Shown: positions 19,075-28,745, numbered from the stretch's first letter. The stretch is 64,000 nt of DNA from Chryseobacterium sp. 3008163 (GCF_003669035.1 NZ_CP033070.1:2356001-2420000), one strand, 5' to 3'. Made by a program: numbers and translations. Notes: a model not told the origin generated them from the letters alone.

Positions 19075-20145
19075 ATGAGCAGAATTTTCCCGGCAGGAGT
19101 TGCCACAGGTCAGTTAGTTACAGATATTTTTCAGTATGCTAAAGAAAACAAATTTGCATTGCCTGCAGTGAACGTAATCGGTTCTAGCAACGTCAACGCA
19201 GTAATGGAAACTGCAGCAAAACTAAACTCACCTGTCATCATTCAGTTTTCTAACGGTGGAGCATCTTTCAACGCTGGAAAAGGACTTAGCAATGATGCTC
19301 AGAAATCAGCTATTTTAGGTGGCATCGCAGGAGCTAGACATATCCATACCCTTGCTGAGGCTTACGGAGCGACAGTAATTTTACATACCGATCACGCTGC
19401 AAAAAAATTATTGCCTTGGATCGATGGCTTGATGGAAGCTAACGAAGAATTTTTCAAACAAACCGGAAAATCTCTTTACTCTTCTCACATGCTTGATCTT
19501 TCTGAAGAATCTTTAGAAGAAAACCTTGAGATTTCTGCTGAATATTTCGAAAGAATGGCAAAAATGCAGATGACTTTAGAAGTTGAAATTGGAGTAACGG
19601 GAGGTGAAGAAGATGGTGTTGACAATTCTGACATTGACAACTCAAAATTATATACTCAGCCTGAAGATGTAGCTTACACATACGAAAAACTGAAAGCAAT
19701 TTCTGACAACTTCACCATTGCAGCAGCTTTTGGAAACGTACACGGAGTTTACAAATCAGGAAACGTAGTTTTGACTCCGAAAATCTTAGATAACTCTCAG
19801 AAATTTGTTCAGGAGAAATTCGGAACTGCTGATAAGCCGATCAATTTCGTATTCCACGGTGGTTCAGGTTCTACTTTAGAAGAGATCAGAGAAGCAATTG
19901 ATTACGGGGTAATTAAAATGAATATTGATACCGATCTTCAGTTTGCTTACACAGAAGGAATCAGAGATTACATGGTAGAAAATGTAGAATATCTGAAAAC
20001 TCAAATCGGAAATCCTGACGGAGAAGAAAAGCCTAATAAAAAATTCTATGACCCAAGAGTTTGGGTAAGAAAAGGTGAAGAAACTTTCTCTAAAAGATTG
20101 GTAAGAGCATTTGAAGATTTAAATAACGTAAATACGCTTAAATAA
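19075..20145 (+). CDS. fbaA: Class II fructose-bisphosphate aldolase
   Basis: A 356-residue enzyme cleaving fructose 1,6-bisphosphate into glyceraldehyde 3-phosphate and dihydroxyacetone phosphate. Zinc ligands are in ILHTDHAAKKLLPW (HxDH), in the glycine-rich AFGNVHGVY, and in FVFHGGSGSTLEEI; EVEIGVTGGEEDGVDN is the class IIA signature. Length is that of the E. coli-type FbaA. A near-consensus -7 box TATCTTTA lies at 19023-19030. Confidence 0.96.
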   Translation: MSRIFPAGVATGQLVTDIFQYAKENKFALPAVNVIGSSNVNAVMETAAKLNSPVIIQFSNGGASFNAGKGLSNDAQKSAILGGIAGARHIHTLAEAYGATVILHTDHAAKKLLPWIDGLMEANEEFFKQTGKSLYSSHMLDLSEESLEENLEISAEYFERMAKMQMTLEVEIGVTGGEEDGVDNSDIDNSKLYTQPEDVAYTYEKLKAISDNFTIAAAFGNVHGVYKSGNVVLTPKILDNSQKFVQEKFGTADKPINFVFHGGSGSTLEEIREAIDYGVIKMNIDTDLQFAYTEGIRDYMVENVEYLKTQIGNPDGEEKPNKKFYDPRVWVRKGEETFSKRLVRAFEDLNNVNTLK

Positions 20146-20153
20146 ATTATAAT

Positions 20154-20206
20154 TGATAAAAGATGAGCGATAAGTGATTTTTAAACGCTTTCCTCATCTT
20201 TTATCA
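20154..20206. repeat. 14-bp perfect inverted repeat between fbaA and accD
   Basis: TGATAAAAGATGAG at 20154-20167 is exactly complementary to 20193-20206, with a 25-base loop. It could be a processing site or weak terminator; no T tract follows. Confidence 0.6.
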
Positions 20207-20231
20207 TTTATTATACATCAATTATATAGTT

Positions 20232-21086
20232 ATGGCATTCGACTGGTTTAAAAGAAAAGCACAAAATATTACCACTTCTACTGATGACAAAAAAGACGTA
20301 CCAAAAGGTCTTTGGCATCAGACTCCGTCAGGAAAAGTTGTGGAACACGATGAACTAAAGAAAAACAATTATGTTTCTCCTGAAGACGGATTTCATGTAA
20401 GAATAGGAAGTGCTGAGTTTTTCAGTATTCTTTTTGACGAAGGAAAATTCACTGAGCTCGATGCGAATGTTGAAAGTATTGACATGCTTCAATTTAAAGA
20501 TACTAAATCATACACAGACCGTCTGAAAGAAGTGAAAGCCAAAACAAAACTTACGGATTCTATCAGAAACGGAGTTGGAACTGTAAACGGAACTGAAATG
20601 GTGGTTTCTTGTATGGATTTTGCTTTCATCGGAGGATCTTTAGGTTCTGTAATGGGTGAAAAAATCAGAAGAGCTATTGATTACTGTATCGAAAAAAGAC
20701 TTCCGTACATGATCATTTGTCAGTCTGGAGGTGCGAGAATGCAGGAAGCAACGTATTCTTTAATGCAATTGGCAAAAGTGCAGTCAAAACTAGCTCAACT
20801 TTCAGAAGCAGGCCTTTTATACATTGCTTATCTTTGTGACCCAACTTTCGGTGGAATTACCGCATCTTTTGCAATGACCGCAGACATCATCATGGCTGAA
20901 CCAAAAGCATTGATCGGATTTGCAGGACCAAGAGTTATCCGTGAAACCATCGGTAGAGATTTACCGGAAGGTTTCCAGACATCAGAATTCTTGCAGGAAA
21001 AAGGTTTTGTGGATTTCATTGTAAAAAGAACTGAAATCAAAGAAGTAGTTTCTAAAACAGTGAATTTATTAGCCGCAAAAGCTTAA
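20232..21086 (+). CDS. accD: Acetyl-CoA carboxylase carboxyltransferase subunit beta
   Basis: A 284-residue subunit that, with AccA, transfers CO2 from carboxybiotin to acetyl-CoA in fatty-acid synthesis. The carboxyltransferase core is clear: [55 protein letters not shown] and [12 protein letters not shown]. Oddly, the N-terminal zinc ribbon found in E. coli AccD has no cysteines here: the region reads [19 protein letters not shown]. Length is otherwise normal. Confidence 0.95.
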   Translation: MAFDWFKRKAQNITTSTDDKKDVPKGLWHQTPSGKVVEHDELKKNNYVSPEDGFHVRIGSAEFFSILFDEGKFTELDANVESIDMLQFKDTKSYTDRLKEVKAKTKLTDSIRNGVGTVNGTEMVVSCMDFAFIGGSLGSVMGEKIRRAIDYCIEKRLPYMIICQSGGARMQEATYSLMQLAKVQSKLAQLSEAGLLYIAYLCDPTFGGITASFAMTADIIMAEPKALIGFAGPRVIRETIGRDLPEGFQTSEFLQEKGFVDFIVKRTEIKEVVSKTVNLLAAKA

Positions 21087-21108
21087 AATTTAAACTAAAA
21101 ATTATACA

Positions 21109-21140
21109 ATCTCTCTCTATTCGGGAGAGATTTTTATTTT
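21109..21140 (+). terminator. Rho-independent terminator after accD
   Basis: ATCTCTC (21109-21115) pairs with GAGAGAT (21125-21131), followed by a T-rich tract up to the next start codon. Confidence 0.7.
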
Positions 21141-21653
21141 ATGAGGACTTTTAAAGTAATTTTCAACACAATCAGAAGCATGAGTTTTAAGAAAATTCTT
21201 AAGCTCTTATCTGCTATTTTACCTCATCCCCTATTTTCAATTTTGAGTTTTTATGCAACGGTAAAAGCTTTTTCTATTGCACAAAAATTATATCCCAAAA
21301 CAGCATCTAACAATGGCGAGGGAAATGCTTTCAGACACTCGCTTTGGTGTTGCCTGATCATGATGTATTGCAGCAAAATTTCTTCGCCAGAAAAAGCGTT
21401 GGATTTTTGCAAGAAAATTACAGATTTGCATGAAGAATTATTTCCAAATCAACCTTTAGAAACCAAAATGGATCTCCACAACAATAAAATCGGTATGGAT
21501 TATTTCATGGAACTTTTACCTGGAATTCACCGTCAGTTTTTTGAGAAAAATTTCTTTATTGAAGAATTAAAAAAGAAAACTGCAAACGCGAAGATTTTGA
21601 AAAATCTGGATGATGATTTTGCGGGAGAATTAGTTTATTTGGATGAAAAATAA
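21141..21653 (+). CDS. Uncharacterised protein, DUF6973-like
   Basis: A 170-residue protein with a moderately hydrophobic N terminus (ILKLLSAILPHPLFSILSF). The middle has GEGNAFRHSLWCCLIM, LHEELFPNQP and KMDLHNNKIGMDYF. This NAFRHxxW...HE...MDLHNN arrangement, with conserved histidines and an aspartate, matches my memory of the DUF6973 family. The conserved polar residues suggest a hydrolase or metal site but nothing is established. It starts directly after the accD terminator. Confidence 0.6.
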   Translation: MRTFKVIFNTIRSMSFKKILKLLSAILPHPLFSILSFYATVKAFSIAQKLYPKTASNNGEGNAFRHSLWCCLIMMYCSKISSPEKALDFCKKITDLHEELFPNQPLETKMDLHNNKIGMDYFMELLPGIHRQFFEKNFFIEELKKKTANAKILKNLDDDFAGELVYLDEK

Positions 21654-21749
21654 TTTTCTGTCTCTCATCCTGATAATACATTTTACAAACTTTGTGACTT
21701 TTGCAGTTTAAAATATTTTTAACTAAGTTTAAACAATTAATTTAATCAA

Positions 21750-23153
21750 ATGGTTCTCAGCAGAATTTGGTCGGCCTTCATTATCATCGCCATCGCCATT
21801 GCCAGTATAAAATACATTTCGTCTAGCCACTACAAAACCATTTTCAATGATATGGTTGTAGGAAAAGGTGGCGACACAGTACAAGTGGCAACACAAAACA
21901 TCAGTGCCCTTTCTCCTATTGTAAGAGACAGTCTGATGAAGAAAAATGATTTTGCAGACAGCAGAATTCATTATAAAACCGATTCTCTGAAACAGAACGT
22001 TCAGGTTTACCGTGTACAGGAAGCAGATGGTGTCATCGGAACTTCCGAAACTGCTGTTAAAATATGTTTAGGTTTAATTGGAATTATGGCTTTATTTATG
22101 GGATTCATGAGTATTGCCGAAAAAGCCGGTGGAATTAATCTTTTAAGCCGTTTAATACAGCCTTTTTTCTCAAAATTATTTCCCGAAATTCCAAAAAACC
22201 ATCCAGCGTTTGGGCATATGCTGATGAATTTCAGCGCCAACCTTTTAGGTTTAGACAATGCGGCAACGCCATTTGGTTTAAAAGCAATGGAAAGTTTACA
22301 GACTTTAAATCCAAATAAAGATACGGCAAGCAATTCTCAGATTATGTTTCTCTGCCTTCACGCAGGAGGAATGACGTTGATTCCCGTTTCTATCATTGCT
22401 TTGAGGGCTTCTGCTGGTTCAAAAAACCCTACAGACATATTTCTTTATTGCATGATCGCAACCTTTGCGGCGACTTTAGCGGCTATGATCATTGTTTCAA
22501 TTTATCAGAAAATAAATCTGTTGCAGCCTGTACTTTTGGCCTACGTCGGTGGGATTTCTTTGTTGGTTGGACTTCTTGTTTATTACCTCACAGGACTTAG
22601 CAAAGAAAATTTAGATATTTTCAGTCAGGTTTTAAGTAATGGGCTGATCCTTTTTATCTTCTTAGCCATTGTGCTCGGGGCTCTTTATAAAAAAATTAAT
22701 GTTTTTGAAGCATTCGTTGACGGAGCAAAAGAAGGCTTTACGACGAGTGTGAAAATCATTCCTTATCTTGTTGGAATGTTGATTGCCATTTCACTTTTAA
22801 GAACTTCAGGAGTTTTTGAAGTGATTATCGACGGTATGAAGTGGTTGGTTAACGCAGCTAACTTAGACGCAAGATTTGTTGACGGACTTCCGACCGCTTT
22901 AATCAAACCTCTTTCGGGTTCCGGAGCAAGAGGAATGATGATGGATACTATGGCAACTTTCGGTGCAGATAGTTTTCAGGGGAAATTGGCAGCTGTTCTT
23001 CAGGGAAGCTCAGATACGACGTTTTATGTGATTGCGGTTTATTTTGGAGCAGTAGCCGTGAAGAATACAAGATATACGGTAATTGCTATGCTTTTGGCTG
23101 ATTTGGTGGGCGTAATTACTGCAATTGGATTGGCGTATTTGTTTTTTGCTTAA
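21750..23153 (+). CDS. Nucleoside-recognition (Gate) membrane protein, SpmA-SpmB fusion
   Basis: A 467-residue protein with about ten hydrophobic helices. The first half resembles SpmA (LGLIGIMALFMGFMSIAEKA, then LLGLDNAATPFGLKAMESLQ); the second half resembles SpmB (EAFVDGAKEGFTTSVKIIP and GSSDTTFYVIAVYFGAVAVK). Fused SpmAB proteins are common in Bacteroidota, where there is no sporulation; their substrate is unknown. The N-terminal 100 residues contain a periplasmic segment between helices. Confidence 0.85.
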   Translation: MVLSRIWSAFIIIAIAIASIKYISSSHYKTIFNDMVVGKGGDTVQVATQNISALSPIVRDSLMKKNDFADSRIHYKTDSLKQNVQVYRVQEADGVIGTSETAVKICLGLIGIMALFMGFMSIAEKAGGINLLSRLIQPFFSKLFPEIPKNHPAFGHMLMNFSANLLGLDNAATPFGLKAMESLQTLNPNKDTASNSQIMFLCLHAGGMTLIPVSIIALRASAGSKNPTDIFLYCMIATFAATLAAMIIVSIYQKINLLQPVLLAYVGGISLLVGLLVYYLTGLSKENLDIFSQVLSNGLILFIFLAIVLGALYKKINVFEAFVDGAKEGFTTSVKIIPYLVGMLIAISLLRTSGVFEVIIDGMKWLVNAANLDARFVDGLPTALIKPLSGSGARGMMMDTMATFGADSFQGKLAAVLQGSSDTTFYVIAVYFGAVAVKNTRYTVIAMLLADLVGVITAIGLAYLFFA

Positions 23154-23194
23154 CTGTCACTTGTAACTAATATTAAGAAAGAATTTTTTTAAAG

Positions 23195-23701
23195 TTGAAA
23201 AATATAAAATTGGGATTTTTCTTAAAATCCTTAACCCTATGCGAAATAGCTTTTCTTAGTTTAATTATATTATCAGAAACTATTATCTATTATTTTAAGT
23301 TTAATGATATTTATTCAGAAGCTACTAACATTATAGGTTCAATAGTCTTAGTAGTTCTATGGTGGATTCCACTCTCATCTCCATTATCAGATAGATTTAG
23401 GAATGTATATTTCTCCTTAATTTGGATCTCAATTTGTATATATTGGATCATAATTAAGGAAGATTTAATAACTTCAATTTTGCCACTATTCACTTATGTT
23501 TTCACACAAATCACTCGGTTGATATTTAAATGGATTTATAAAAAAGAATTTATTCCGCTACTTGTCTATAGACAAGCTTTTCATAGGTATAGTCAGATAG
23601 AAAACAGAAAATCCACTCAAAAAGATTTTATCTTTTCTATGCTTATTTTCATTATTGGTAGCATTCTTTCTATAGCATTTTTTATAGATAATAAATACTA
23701 A
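23195..23701 (+). CDS. Small multi-pass membrane protein of unknown function
   Basis: A 168-residue protein from a TTG start (MKNIKLGFFLKS). Four or five hydrophobic helices, rich in Ile and Phe, ending FIDNKY. I do not recognise a family. Base composition is more AT-rich than its neighbours and it stands between the SpmAB-like gene and a small soluble gene, which may mark an insertion. Confidence 0.55.
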   Translation: MKNIKLGFFLKSLTLCEIAFLSLIILSETIIYYFKFNDIYSEATNIIGSIVLVVLWWIPLSSPLSDRFRNVYFSLIWISICIYWIIIKEDLITSILPLFTYVFTQITRLIFKWIYKKEFIPLLVYRQAFHRYSQIENRKSTQKDFIFSMLIFIIGSILSIAFFIDNKY

Positions 23702-23740
23702 TATTTTAAATAAAATTTTTAATAATTAAAAATAAAAAAT

Positions 23741-24130
23741 ATGATACACGATAAAGACTACATTCTTCGCATTGTAAAACAATTCTCTGAATTTCTTACT
23801 AAAAGAATTTTAGGTGAAAATGAAGAAAAAATTTCCGATCAGCAAAGAATTTTCGACACCAATATGAACGACACTTTTAAGATGAGTTTTGATGAACTTT
23901 CTTCAAAATCTGCCGAAGAAATTACACAATCAATTCATGAAAAAGAAAGTAATCACCATATTCCGTATTTTGAACTTTTAGGTCATCTTTTTTATGCGAA
24001 AGCAAAAGAAACTTACAACAAGGATTTTTCAGAAAAAGCCATCGTCTTTTACCAATTATATCTTCAGACCAGCGGAATATTCTCCCTTCCCATTATCAAT
24101 AGAATCAACGAAATAAAAAAAGGCACTTGA
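23741..24130 (+). CDS. Small helical protein, possibly DUF6483-like
   Basis: A 129-residue soluble helical protein. The opening DKDYILRIVKQFSEFLTKRI resembles the N terminus of DUF6483 proteins (DYILRMIEQ...); the rest looks like a short TPR-type bundle (AKETYNKDFSEKAIVFYQLY). Function is unknown. Its stop codon lies within the bidirectional terminator hairpin at 24121-24150. Confidence 0.6.
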   Translation: MIHDKDYILRIVKQFSEFLTKRILGENEEKISDQQRIFDTNMNDTFKMSFDELSSKSAEEITQSIHEKESNHHIPYFELLGHLFYAKAKETYNKDFSEKAIVFYQLYLQTSGIFSLPIINRINEIKKGT

Positions 24131-24150
24131 ATAAAGTGCTTTTGTATTTT
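24121..24150. terminator. Bidirectional terminator between converging genes
   Basis: GCACTT (24123-24128) pairs with AAGTGC (24134-24139) with T tracts on both sides depending on strand. It serves the small gene at 23741 and the tonB operon on the other strand. Confidence 0.75.
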
Positions 24151-25031
24151 TAGAATGTAATGCTGTAGCTTCCGGTGGAAGAAACGCTAGCTTTCTCAGC
24201 CTTTACATATTTTTTAACCCAACTTACGGAAGTTGAAACTACACAAGGATCTGAAACTCCACCTGATCTTCTCGCTGACGAAACATTCCCGGCTTTATCA
24301 ACGATGTAAGAAATCGTGATTGAGCCACTTGCAGAGCAACTGTGACTCGGTTGAGCACCGCCTCTTCCCATTGTTCCGGGAATATAGCCTACTAATCTTC
24401 TGTCGATTCCCACTTTGCTGTCACCGTTTCCGTCACCGCCTAAAGGATCGCCGTTGTTACCGATTCCGTCGCCTGTTCCCTGGCTTCCGGCTTTTGTGCC
24501 ACGACCTTTGATTAAATTCCCGATTGCTGCGGTTCCTTTTCCATCACCATTTCCTGCTTTTGAATTGGCGGTTGTGGCAGAGCTTTTAGCTTTGGTTTTT
24601 GTCGTAGAAGTTGCTATTGATTTTTTATTTGTTTTTGAATCTTCCTTTTTTGGAACTGCAACTTTAGAATTAGTACCAGTAATGATTTTATCTTTTACCT
24701 CGGTTTTCTTAGCTTCAGGTTTTGGATCTGGAGTAATGACAGTTTTCGGTTCAGAAACCACATTTTCTACCGGTTCAGGTGCGTTTTCTTCAGTCTTAGC
24801 TGCCAAACTTCCTTCCTGATTGGCTGGTTCGTCAATTCCTGCTCCGTTTCTGTTATCTCCAAAATTGACAAGCATCGTAGTGACTAATTCCGTTTCTTTT
24901 GGTCGCTCTGTAGGTTTCATTTTATAGATAAAAACGAACAACAGAATGGCAGACCAAATAAGAACAGATAGTCCTGCACTCTTCAGTTTGTCTCTTTTTT
25001 CTTCTTCTCTATTTATCGTGTAACCTCTCAT
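24150..25031 (-). CDS. TonB-like energy transducer
   Basis: A 293-residue protein with one N-terminal membrane helix (GLSVLIWSAILLFVFIYKM), a long Lys/Pro/Glu/Thr-rich periplasmic linker, a glycine-rich stretch around KGRGTKAGSQGTGDGIGNNG, and a C-terminal domain with GSITISYIVDKAGNVSSARR. This is the layout of TonB/TolA-type transducers. The gene follows exbD-like and exbB-like genes in the same operon, so it should couple proton flow to outer-membrane transport. Confidence 0.88.
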   Translation of the reverse strand: MRGYTINREEEKRDKLKSAGLSVLIWSAILLFVFIYKMKPTERPKETELVTTMLVNFGDNRNGAGIDEPANQEGSLAAKTEENAPEPVENVVSEPKTVITPDPKPEAKKTEVKDKIITGTNSKVAVPKKEDSKTNKKSIATSTTKTKAKSSATTANSKAGNGDGKGTAAIGNLIKGRGTKAGSQGTGDGIGNNGDPLGGDGNGDSKVGIDRRLVGYIPGTMGRGGAQPSHSCSASGSITISYIVDKAGNVSSARRSGGVSDPCVVSTSVSWVKKYVKAEKASVSSTGSYSITF

Positions 25032-25037
25032 TTTGAT

Positions 25038-25433
25038 TTATTCTTTTACCGTTGCAATGGCAATATTCAATTTATGCTTTTCTGCAATTTCCATTAAAAA
25101 AACCACATCTTTATGCATGGTACTTTCGTCTGCTCTTATCGTAAATGACTTTGCAGATTTACTTTGAAGGTCAGACACAATCGTTTGCTCTACCAATTCT
25201 CTCGCAACAGGTTTGTCATCCACATAATATGAACCATCTGGCTTTACGCTTACCGTCATCGGATTCGGAATATTATCTTCCACACTTCCTGTTTGAGGAA
25301 GTTTCACATCAATCGCACTTTGATTAGCTGCCGAAGAGGTGATCATAAAAAAGATCAGCATCAGCAAAATAACGTCGGTCATCGCCGCTAAGCTGAATTC
25401 CGGATGTGCTTTATTTCTTCTTTGAATTTTCAT
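25038..25433 (-). CDS. ExbD/TolR biopolymer transport protein
   Basis: A 131-residue protein with one membrane helix. The N terminus HPEFSLAAMTDVILLMLIFFMI contains the conserved proton-carrying Asp of ExbD/TolR. The rest is the periplasmic domain (VKPDGSYYVDDKPV, TIRADESTMHKDVVFLMEIA). It sits between exbB-like and tonB-like genes, 6 bases from tonB and 9 from exbB. Confidence 0.92.
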   Translation of the reverse strand: MKIQRRNKAHPEFSLAAMTDVILLMLIFFMITSSAANQSAIDVKLPQTGSVEDNIPNPMTVSVKPDGSYYVDDKPVARELVEQTIVSDLQSKSAKSFTIRADESTMHKDVVFLMEIAEKHKLNIAIATVKE

Positions 25434-25442
25434 ACTTGAATA

Positions 25443-26147
25443 TTACAAAGGTTTATTAATTAAATCTAAAAATTCTCCCGAAACATTTTGTGTTCTCAAA
25501 ACGAATTTATCAATTCTTGTCAGCAAGATATTGTAGAAAAAGTTTGCCGGAATTGCCACCGCCAAACCAACAGCTGTTTGTCCTAATGCTGTATAAATAC
25601 CTTCAGATAATGTTTTTGGAGAAAAAGCTCCTTCAGCATGCGACAAATCAAAGAAAGCAATGATCATCCCGATAACCGTTCCCAAAAGTCCTAACATCGG
25701 CGCAATACTCGGCACAACTGCCAAAAGATTCAGGTTTTTTTCCATGTTGGCCACCTCGATTTGAGCCTGAGATTCCATCGCACTTACAATATCTGAAACC
25801 GGTCTTCCCAATCTTGAAATTCCTTTTTCTAAAATTCTGGATTCTGGAGAGTTTTGTGTTTTGCAATAATCTGCTGCTGCCTCAATTTTCCCATCTCTGA
25901 TGAAGTCTTCAATGTTATTCATGAAGTTTGAATCTGTCTTTGTCGTCATTCTTCTGATGTAGAAAAATCTTTCAAAGAAAAGATACACTGAGAAAACACC
26001 CAGCGCCAAAACAATTGCCATTACTATTTTAGCAAAAGCACCACCATGAAACAAGATGTCCCAAAATGAAAATTCAAGTTTTTCAACAGGCACTGCAGGT
26101 ACAGCGACCTGTGCAAATAAAATCTGAGTAAGTTCCGTTAACAGCAT
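25443..26147 (-). CDS. ExbB/TolQ/MotA proton-channel protein
   Basis: About 234 residues from the ATG at 26147. Three membrane helices: near residues 35-55 (AKIVMAIVLALGVFSVYLFF), then NLLAVVPSIAPMLGLLGTVI and the helix beginning GQTAVGLAVAIPANFFYN. The MotA_ExbB domain (PF01618) is complete. With ExbD it forms the channel that energises the TonB-like transducer. First gene of the three-gene operon. Confidence 0.92.
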   Translation of the reverse strand: MLLTELTQILFAQVAVPAVPVEKLEFSFWDILFHGGAFAKIVMAIVLALGVFSVYLFFERFFYIRRMTTKTDSNFMNNIEDFIRDGKIEAAADYCKTQNSPESRILEKGISRLGRPVSDIVSAMESQAQIEVANMEKNLNLLAVVPSIAPMLGLLGTVIGMIIAFFDLSHAEGAFSPKTLSEGIYTALGQTAVGLAVAIPANFFYNILLTRIDKFVLRTQNVSGEFLDLINKPL

Positions 26148-26177
26148 CAATTAGTTTATTTATAATGGTTTGAACGA

Positions 26178-26185
26178 CAAAAATA
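26178..26185 (-). promoter_or_regulatory. -7 box TATTTTTG of the exbB-exbD-tonB operon
   Basis: Exact TAnnTTTG match on the minus strand, 30 bases before the exbB ATG. Confidence 0.5.
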
Positions 26186-26316
26186 AAGGAATATTATCAA
26201 TACTTATCTTAAAATAAGCTTAAAATATGAGTTTAAAATAAATATCCCGCCTAAAAACAGCAAATTTCTTTCCAAAAATATTTGAAAAGAAATTTATAGT
26301 GAATATTGGGTAACGA

Positions 26317-26778
26317 TTAGTCTTCGTCTACGATGATTTCATCTGGAGTAAACTCGCATTTAAGCCTAAAAGGAAGTGGATTATCAGATCCTGTGTAGAA
26401 ATCGTCGATGTTTCCTTTCCAAGTTACCTGAAGCTCGCCTTCTTCATTTTTATCAAACACAAGTTCGTTATCATAAATGAAAGCTTCTTCATCATCAAAC
26501 AAATCTACTTCGGTAAATATTTCATCTTCAGAATCGTTGATGGCAAATGTTTTTCCTTCGATCTCAGAAGAATCTATTGGAAATTCAATTATTTCCAAAG
26601 AAAGCTGAGGAAAATTGTATTGTAAAGAATCATCCTCTACATGATCGAGCCCGTCGTCCGTAATGATTTCTACTTCTAGAAAATGTTCTTGATTACTATA
26701 AACAGCCTTGCAGTAAGTGCTTTTTATATTGTACTTCAATGTTTCGTCCGGATGGTAAATTTTTAAAATCCCTTTCAT
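26317..26778 (-). CDS. Acidic uncharacterised protein
   Basis: A 153-residue protein very rich in Asp and Glu (for example FTEVDLFDDEEAFIYDNELV) and with no membrane segment or signal peptide. I do not recognise a family. It has its own -7 box at 26826-26833. Divergent from the DUF885 gene. Confidence 0.65.
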   Translation of the reverse strand: MKGILKIYHPDETLKYNIKSTYCKAVYSNQEHFLEVEIITDDGLDHVEDDSLQYNFPQLSLEIIEFPIDSSEIEGKTFAINDSEDEIFTEVDLFDDEEAFIYDNELVFDKNEEGELQVTWKGNIDDFYTGSDNPLPFRLKCEFTPDEIIVDED

Positions 26779-26825
26779 TATTTCTTAAAAAGAACTGTAA
26801 TAGTATGATAGTTAAACGCTTTAGG

Positions 26826-26833
26826 CAAAGATA
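26826..26833 (-). promoter_or_regulatory. -7 box TATCTTTG of the acidic-protein gene
   Basis: Exact TAnnTTTG match on the minus strand, 47 bases before the ATG at 26778. Confidence 0.5.
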
Positions 26834-26918
26834 AAAATTGTATGAATGTTTAAAATATTTTCAAAATTATTTTTTTATAAATAACGATTCTTCAAATCTG
26901 TTTTGAGCTAATATTCTT

Positions 26919-26926
26919 TATTTTTG
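26919..26926 (+). promoter_or_regulatory. -7 box TATTTTTG of the DUF885 gene
   Basis: Exact TAnnTTTG match 18 bases before the ATG at 26945, predicting a leader of about 12 bases. Confidence 0.55.
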
Positions 26927-26944
26927 TGTTTTAAAGATTTCATA

Positions 26945-28741
26945 ATGAAAAACATCGTATCAAAAGCTGTATTGGGATTAGGTTTAATAGTAAGTCTTGC
27001 TTCTTGCAGAAAGACAGATTCGCCTCTAACGAAAATTACCCCAACTAATCTGGATTCTATTGCTGCAAACTATTACGAGCAGTATTTAAAATTATATCCT
27101 TTGGAAGCCACTTCACAGGGAGATTTGAGATATAATGACCAATTGCCAATTAACATTGACAAAGATTTTATTTCGGGTGAAATTGCTTTTTACCATTCTG
27201 TACAAACTCAGCTTGAAAACGTTGATTATAAAGCCCTTTCAGGTGAAGACAAAGTAGTTTATGATGTTTTGGATTATTCTTTAAAAGATAAAATCGAAGC
27301 CTACGCTTATCATCCGGAATATATTCCTTTCACTCAGTTTGGGGGACTTCCGTTGAATTTTCCTTTGTATGGAAGCGGACAAGGAAGCCAGCCTTTTAAT
27401 ACTGAAAAAGATTATGAAGACTGGTTAAAAAGAATGGAGAAATTCCCGGAATGGATGAATGCTGCCACAGAAAACTTCCGTGAAGGAATGACCAATAAAA
27501 TTGTTCTTCCGAGAAAGCTGGTTCTGAAAATGATCCCGCAGATGAAAGCGGAAGAAATCATCACATCTGATTTTGATAAAAACATTTTCTCCGGACCAAT
27601 AAAGAATTTCCCTAAAAATTTCACTGCTGAACAGAAAGAAAAATTTACTAAACTTTACGAAGATGCAGTGGCCAAAAACATCATCCCTGTGTATATAAAA
27701 ATGGGGGAATTTTTAGAGAAAGAATACTTGCCTAAATCCAGAGAAACAGATGGTTACAATAGCCTTCCTAAAGGAGAAAACATCTACAAATATTATGTGA
27801 AAAGCTGGACAACTACCAACAAAACACCTGAGGAAATCAACAAAATCGGACAACAACAAGTCGCCATGCTTCGTGCAGAAATGGAAAAAGTAAAACAGCA
27901 GGTTGGCTTTACCGGAACCCTTGAAGAGTTCATCTCTTCAGTGACAACAGACCCGAAAGCGATGCCTTACAAAACCTCGAAAGAAGTTTTAGATGGTTTT
28001 AATGGGATCTTAGCGAAGATCACTCCGAAGTTGAAAACGATGTTTAGCGTAACCCCAAAAACAAAATTTGAAATCAGACAGACCGAAAAATTCAGAGAAG
28101 CCAGTGCGAGTGCAGAATATATTCAGGGAACTCCGGATGGAAAAAGACCGGGAATTTTCTACATGCCACTTCCCGACCCTTCAAAATTCAACGTTACTTC
28201 TGGAATGGAATCACTTTTCTTACATGAAGCCATTCCGGGACACCATTATCAGGTTTCTCTACAGCAGGAAAACACGAAACTTCCAAAGTTTATGAGATTC
28301 GGCTGGTTCGGAGCTTATGGCGAAGGCTGGGCTCATTATTGTGAAACGTTAGGTCCTGAATTTGGATTGTACACTGATCCTTACCAAAAAATGGGGTATC
28401 TGAGCGACCAAATGTTGAGAGCCGTTCGTTTGGTTGTCGACACCGGAATTCACACCGGAAAAATGACGAGAGAAGAGGCAATCACTTATTTTCTGAGCAA
28501 CATTGCTTACGACGAAGCTGGCGCAACTGCAGAAGTAGAAAGATATATGGCAATGCCTGGACAGGCTTTGGGCTACAAAATCGGTTCATTGAGAATTCGT
28601 GAATTGAGAGAACAATATCAAAAGCAGCTCGGAAATAAATTTAATCTTGCAAAATTCCATGATGAACTTTTAAGCCAAGGTTGTCTTCCGCTGGATGTTT
28701 TGAATAGGAAAATGGAGCTTTGGGCGAAGAAGCAGAAATAA
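26945..28741 (+). CDS. DUF885-family lipoprotein, putative metallopeptidase
   Basis: A 598-residue protein from the ATG at 26945. The lipobox (LIVSLASCRK) predicts membrane anchoring. The DUF885 domain (PF05960) carries the zinc-site motif LFLHEAIPGHHYQ, plus FGAYGEGWAHYCE and VVDTGIHTGKMTREEA. Family members resemble M32-type carboxypeptidases in their zinc site and are presumed peptidases; the substrate is unknown. Followed after 4 bases by a small lipoprotein. Confidence 0.88.
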   Translation: MKNIVSKAVLGLGLIVSLASCRKTDSPLTKITPTNLDSIAANYYEQYLKLYPLEATSQGDLRYNDQLPINIDKDFISGEIAFYHSVQTQLENVDYKALSGEDKVVYDVLDYSLKDKIEAYAYHPEYIPFTQFGGLPLNFPLYGSGQGSQPFNTEKDYEDWLKRMEKFPEWMNAATENFREGMTNKIVLPRKLVLKMIPQMKAEEIITSDFDKNIFSGPIKNFPKNFTAEQKEKFTKLYEDAVAKNIIPVYIKMGEFLEKEYLPKSRETDGYNSLPKGENIYKYYVKSWTTTNKTPEEINKIGQQQVAMLRAEMEKVKQQVGFTGTLEEFISSVTTDPKAMPYKTSKEVLDGFNGILAKITPKLKTMFSVTPKTKFEIRQTEKFREASASAEYIQGTPDGKRPGIFYMPLPDPSKFNVTSGMESLFLHEAIPGHHYQVSLQQENTKLPKFMRFGWFGAYGEGWAHYCETLGPEFGLYTDPYQKMGYLSDQMLRAVRLVVDTGIHTGKMTREEAITYFLSNIAYDEAGATAEVERYMAMPGQALGYKIGSLRIRELREQYQKQLGNKFNLAKFHDELLSQGCLPLDVLNRKMELWAKKQK

Positions 28742-28745
28742 TTTA

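Noticed and set aside
24415..24819. Plus-strand open frame of 134 codons
   Set aside because: It is the antisense of the TonB-like linker; its Pro/Phe-rich composition is the reverse of the Gly/Lys/Thr-rich linker.
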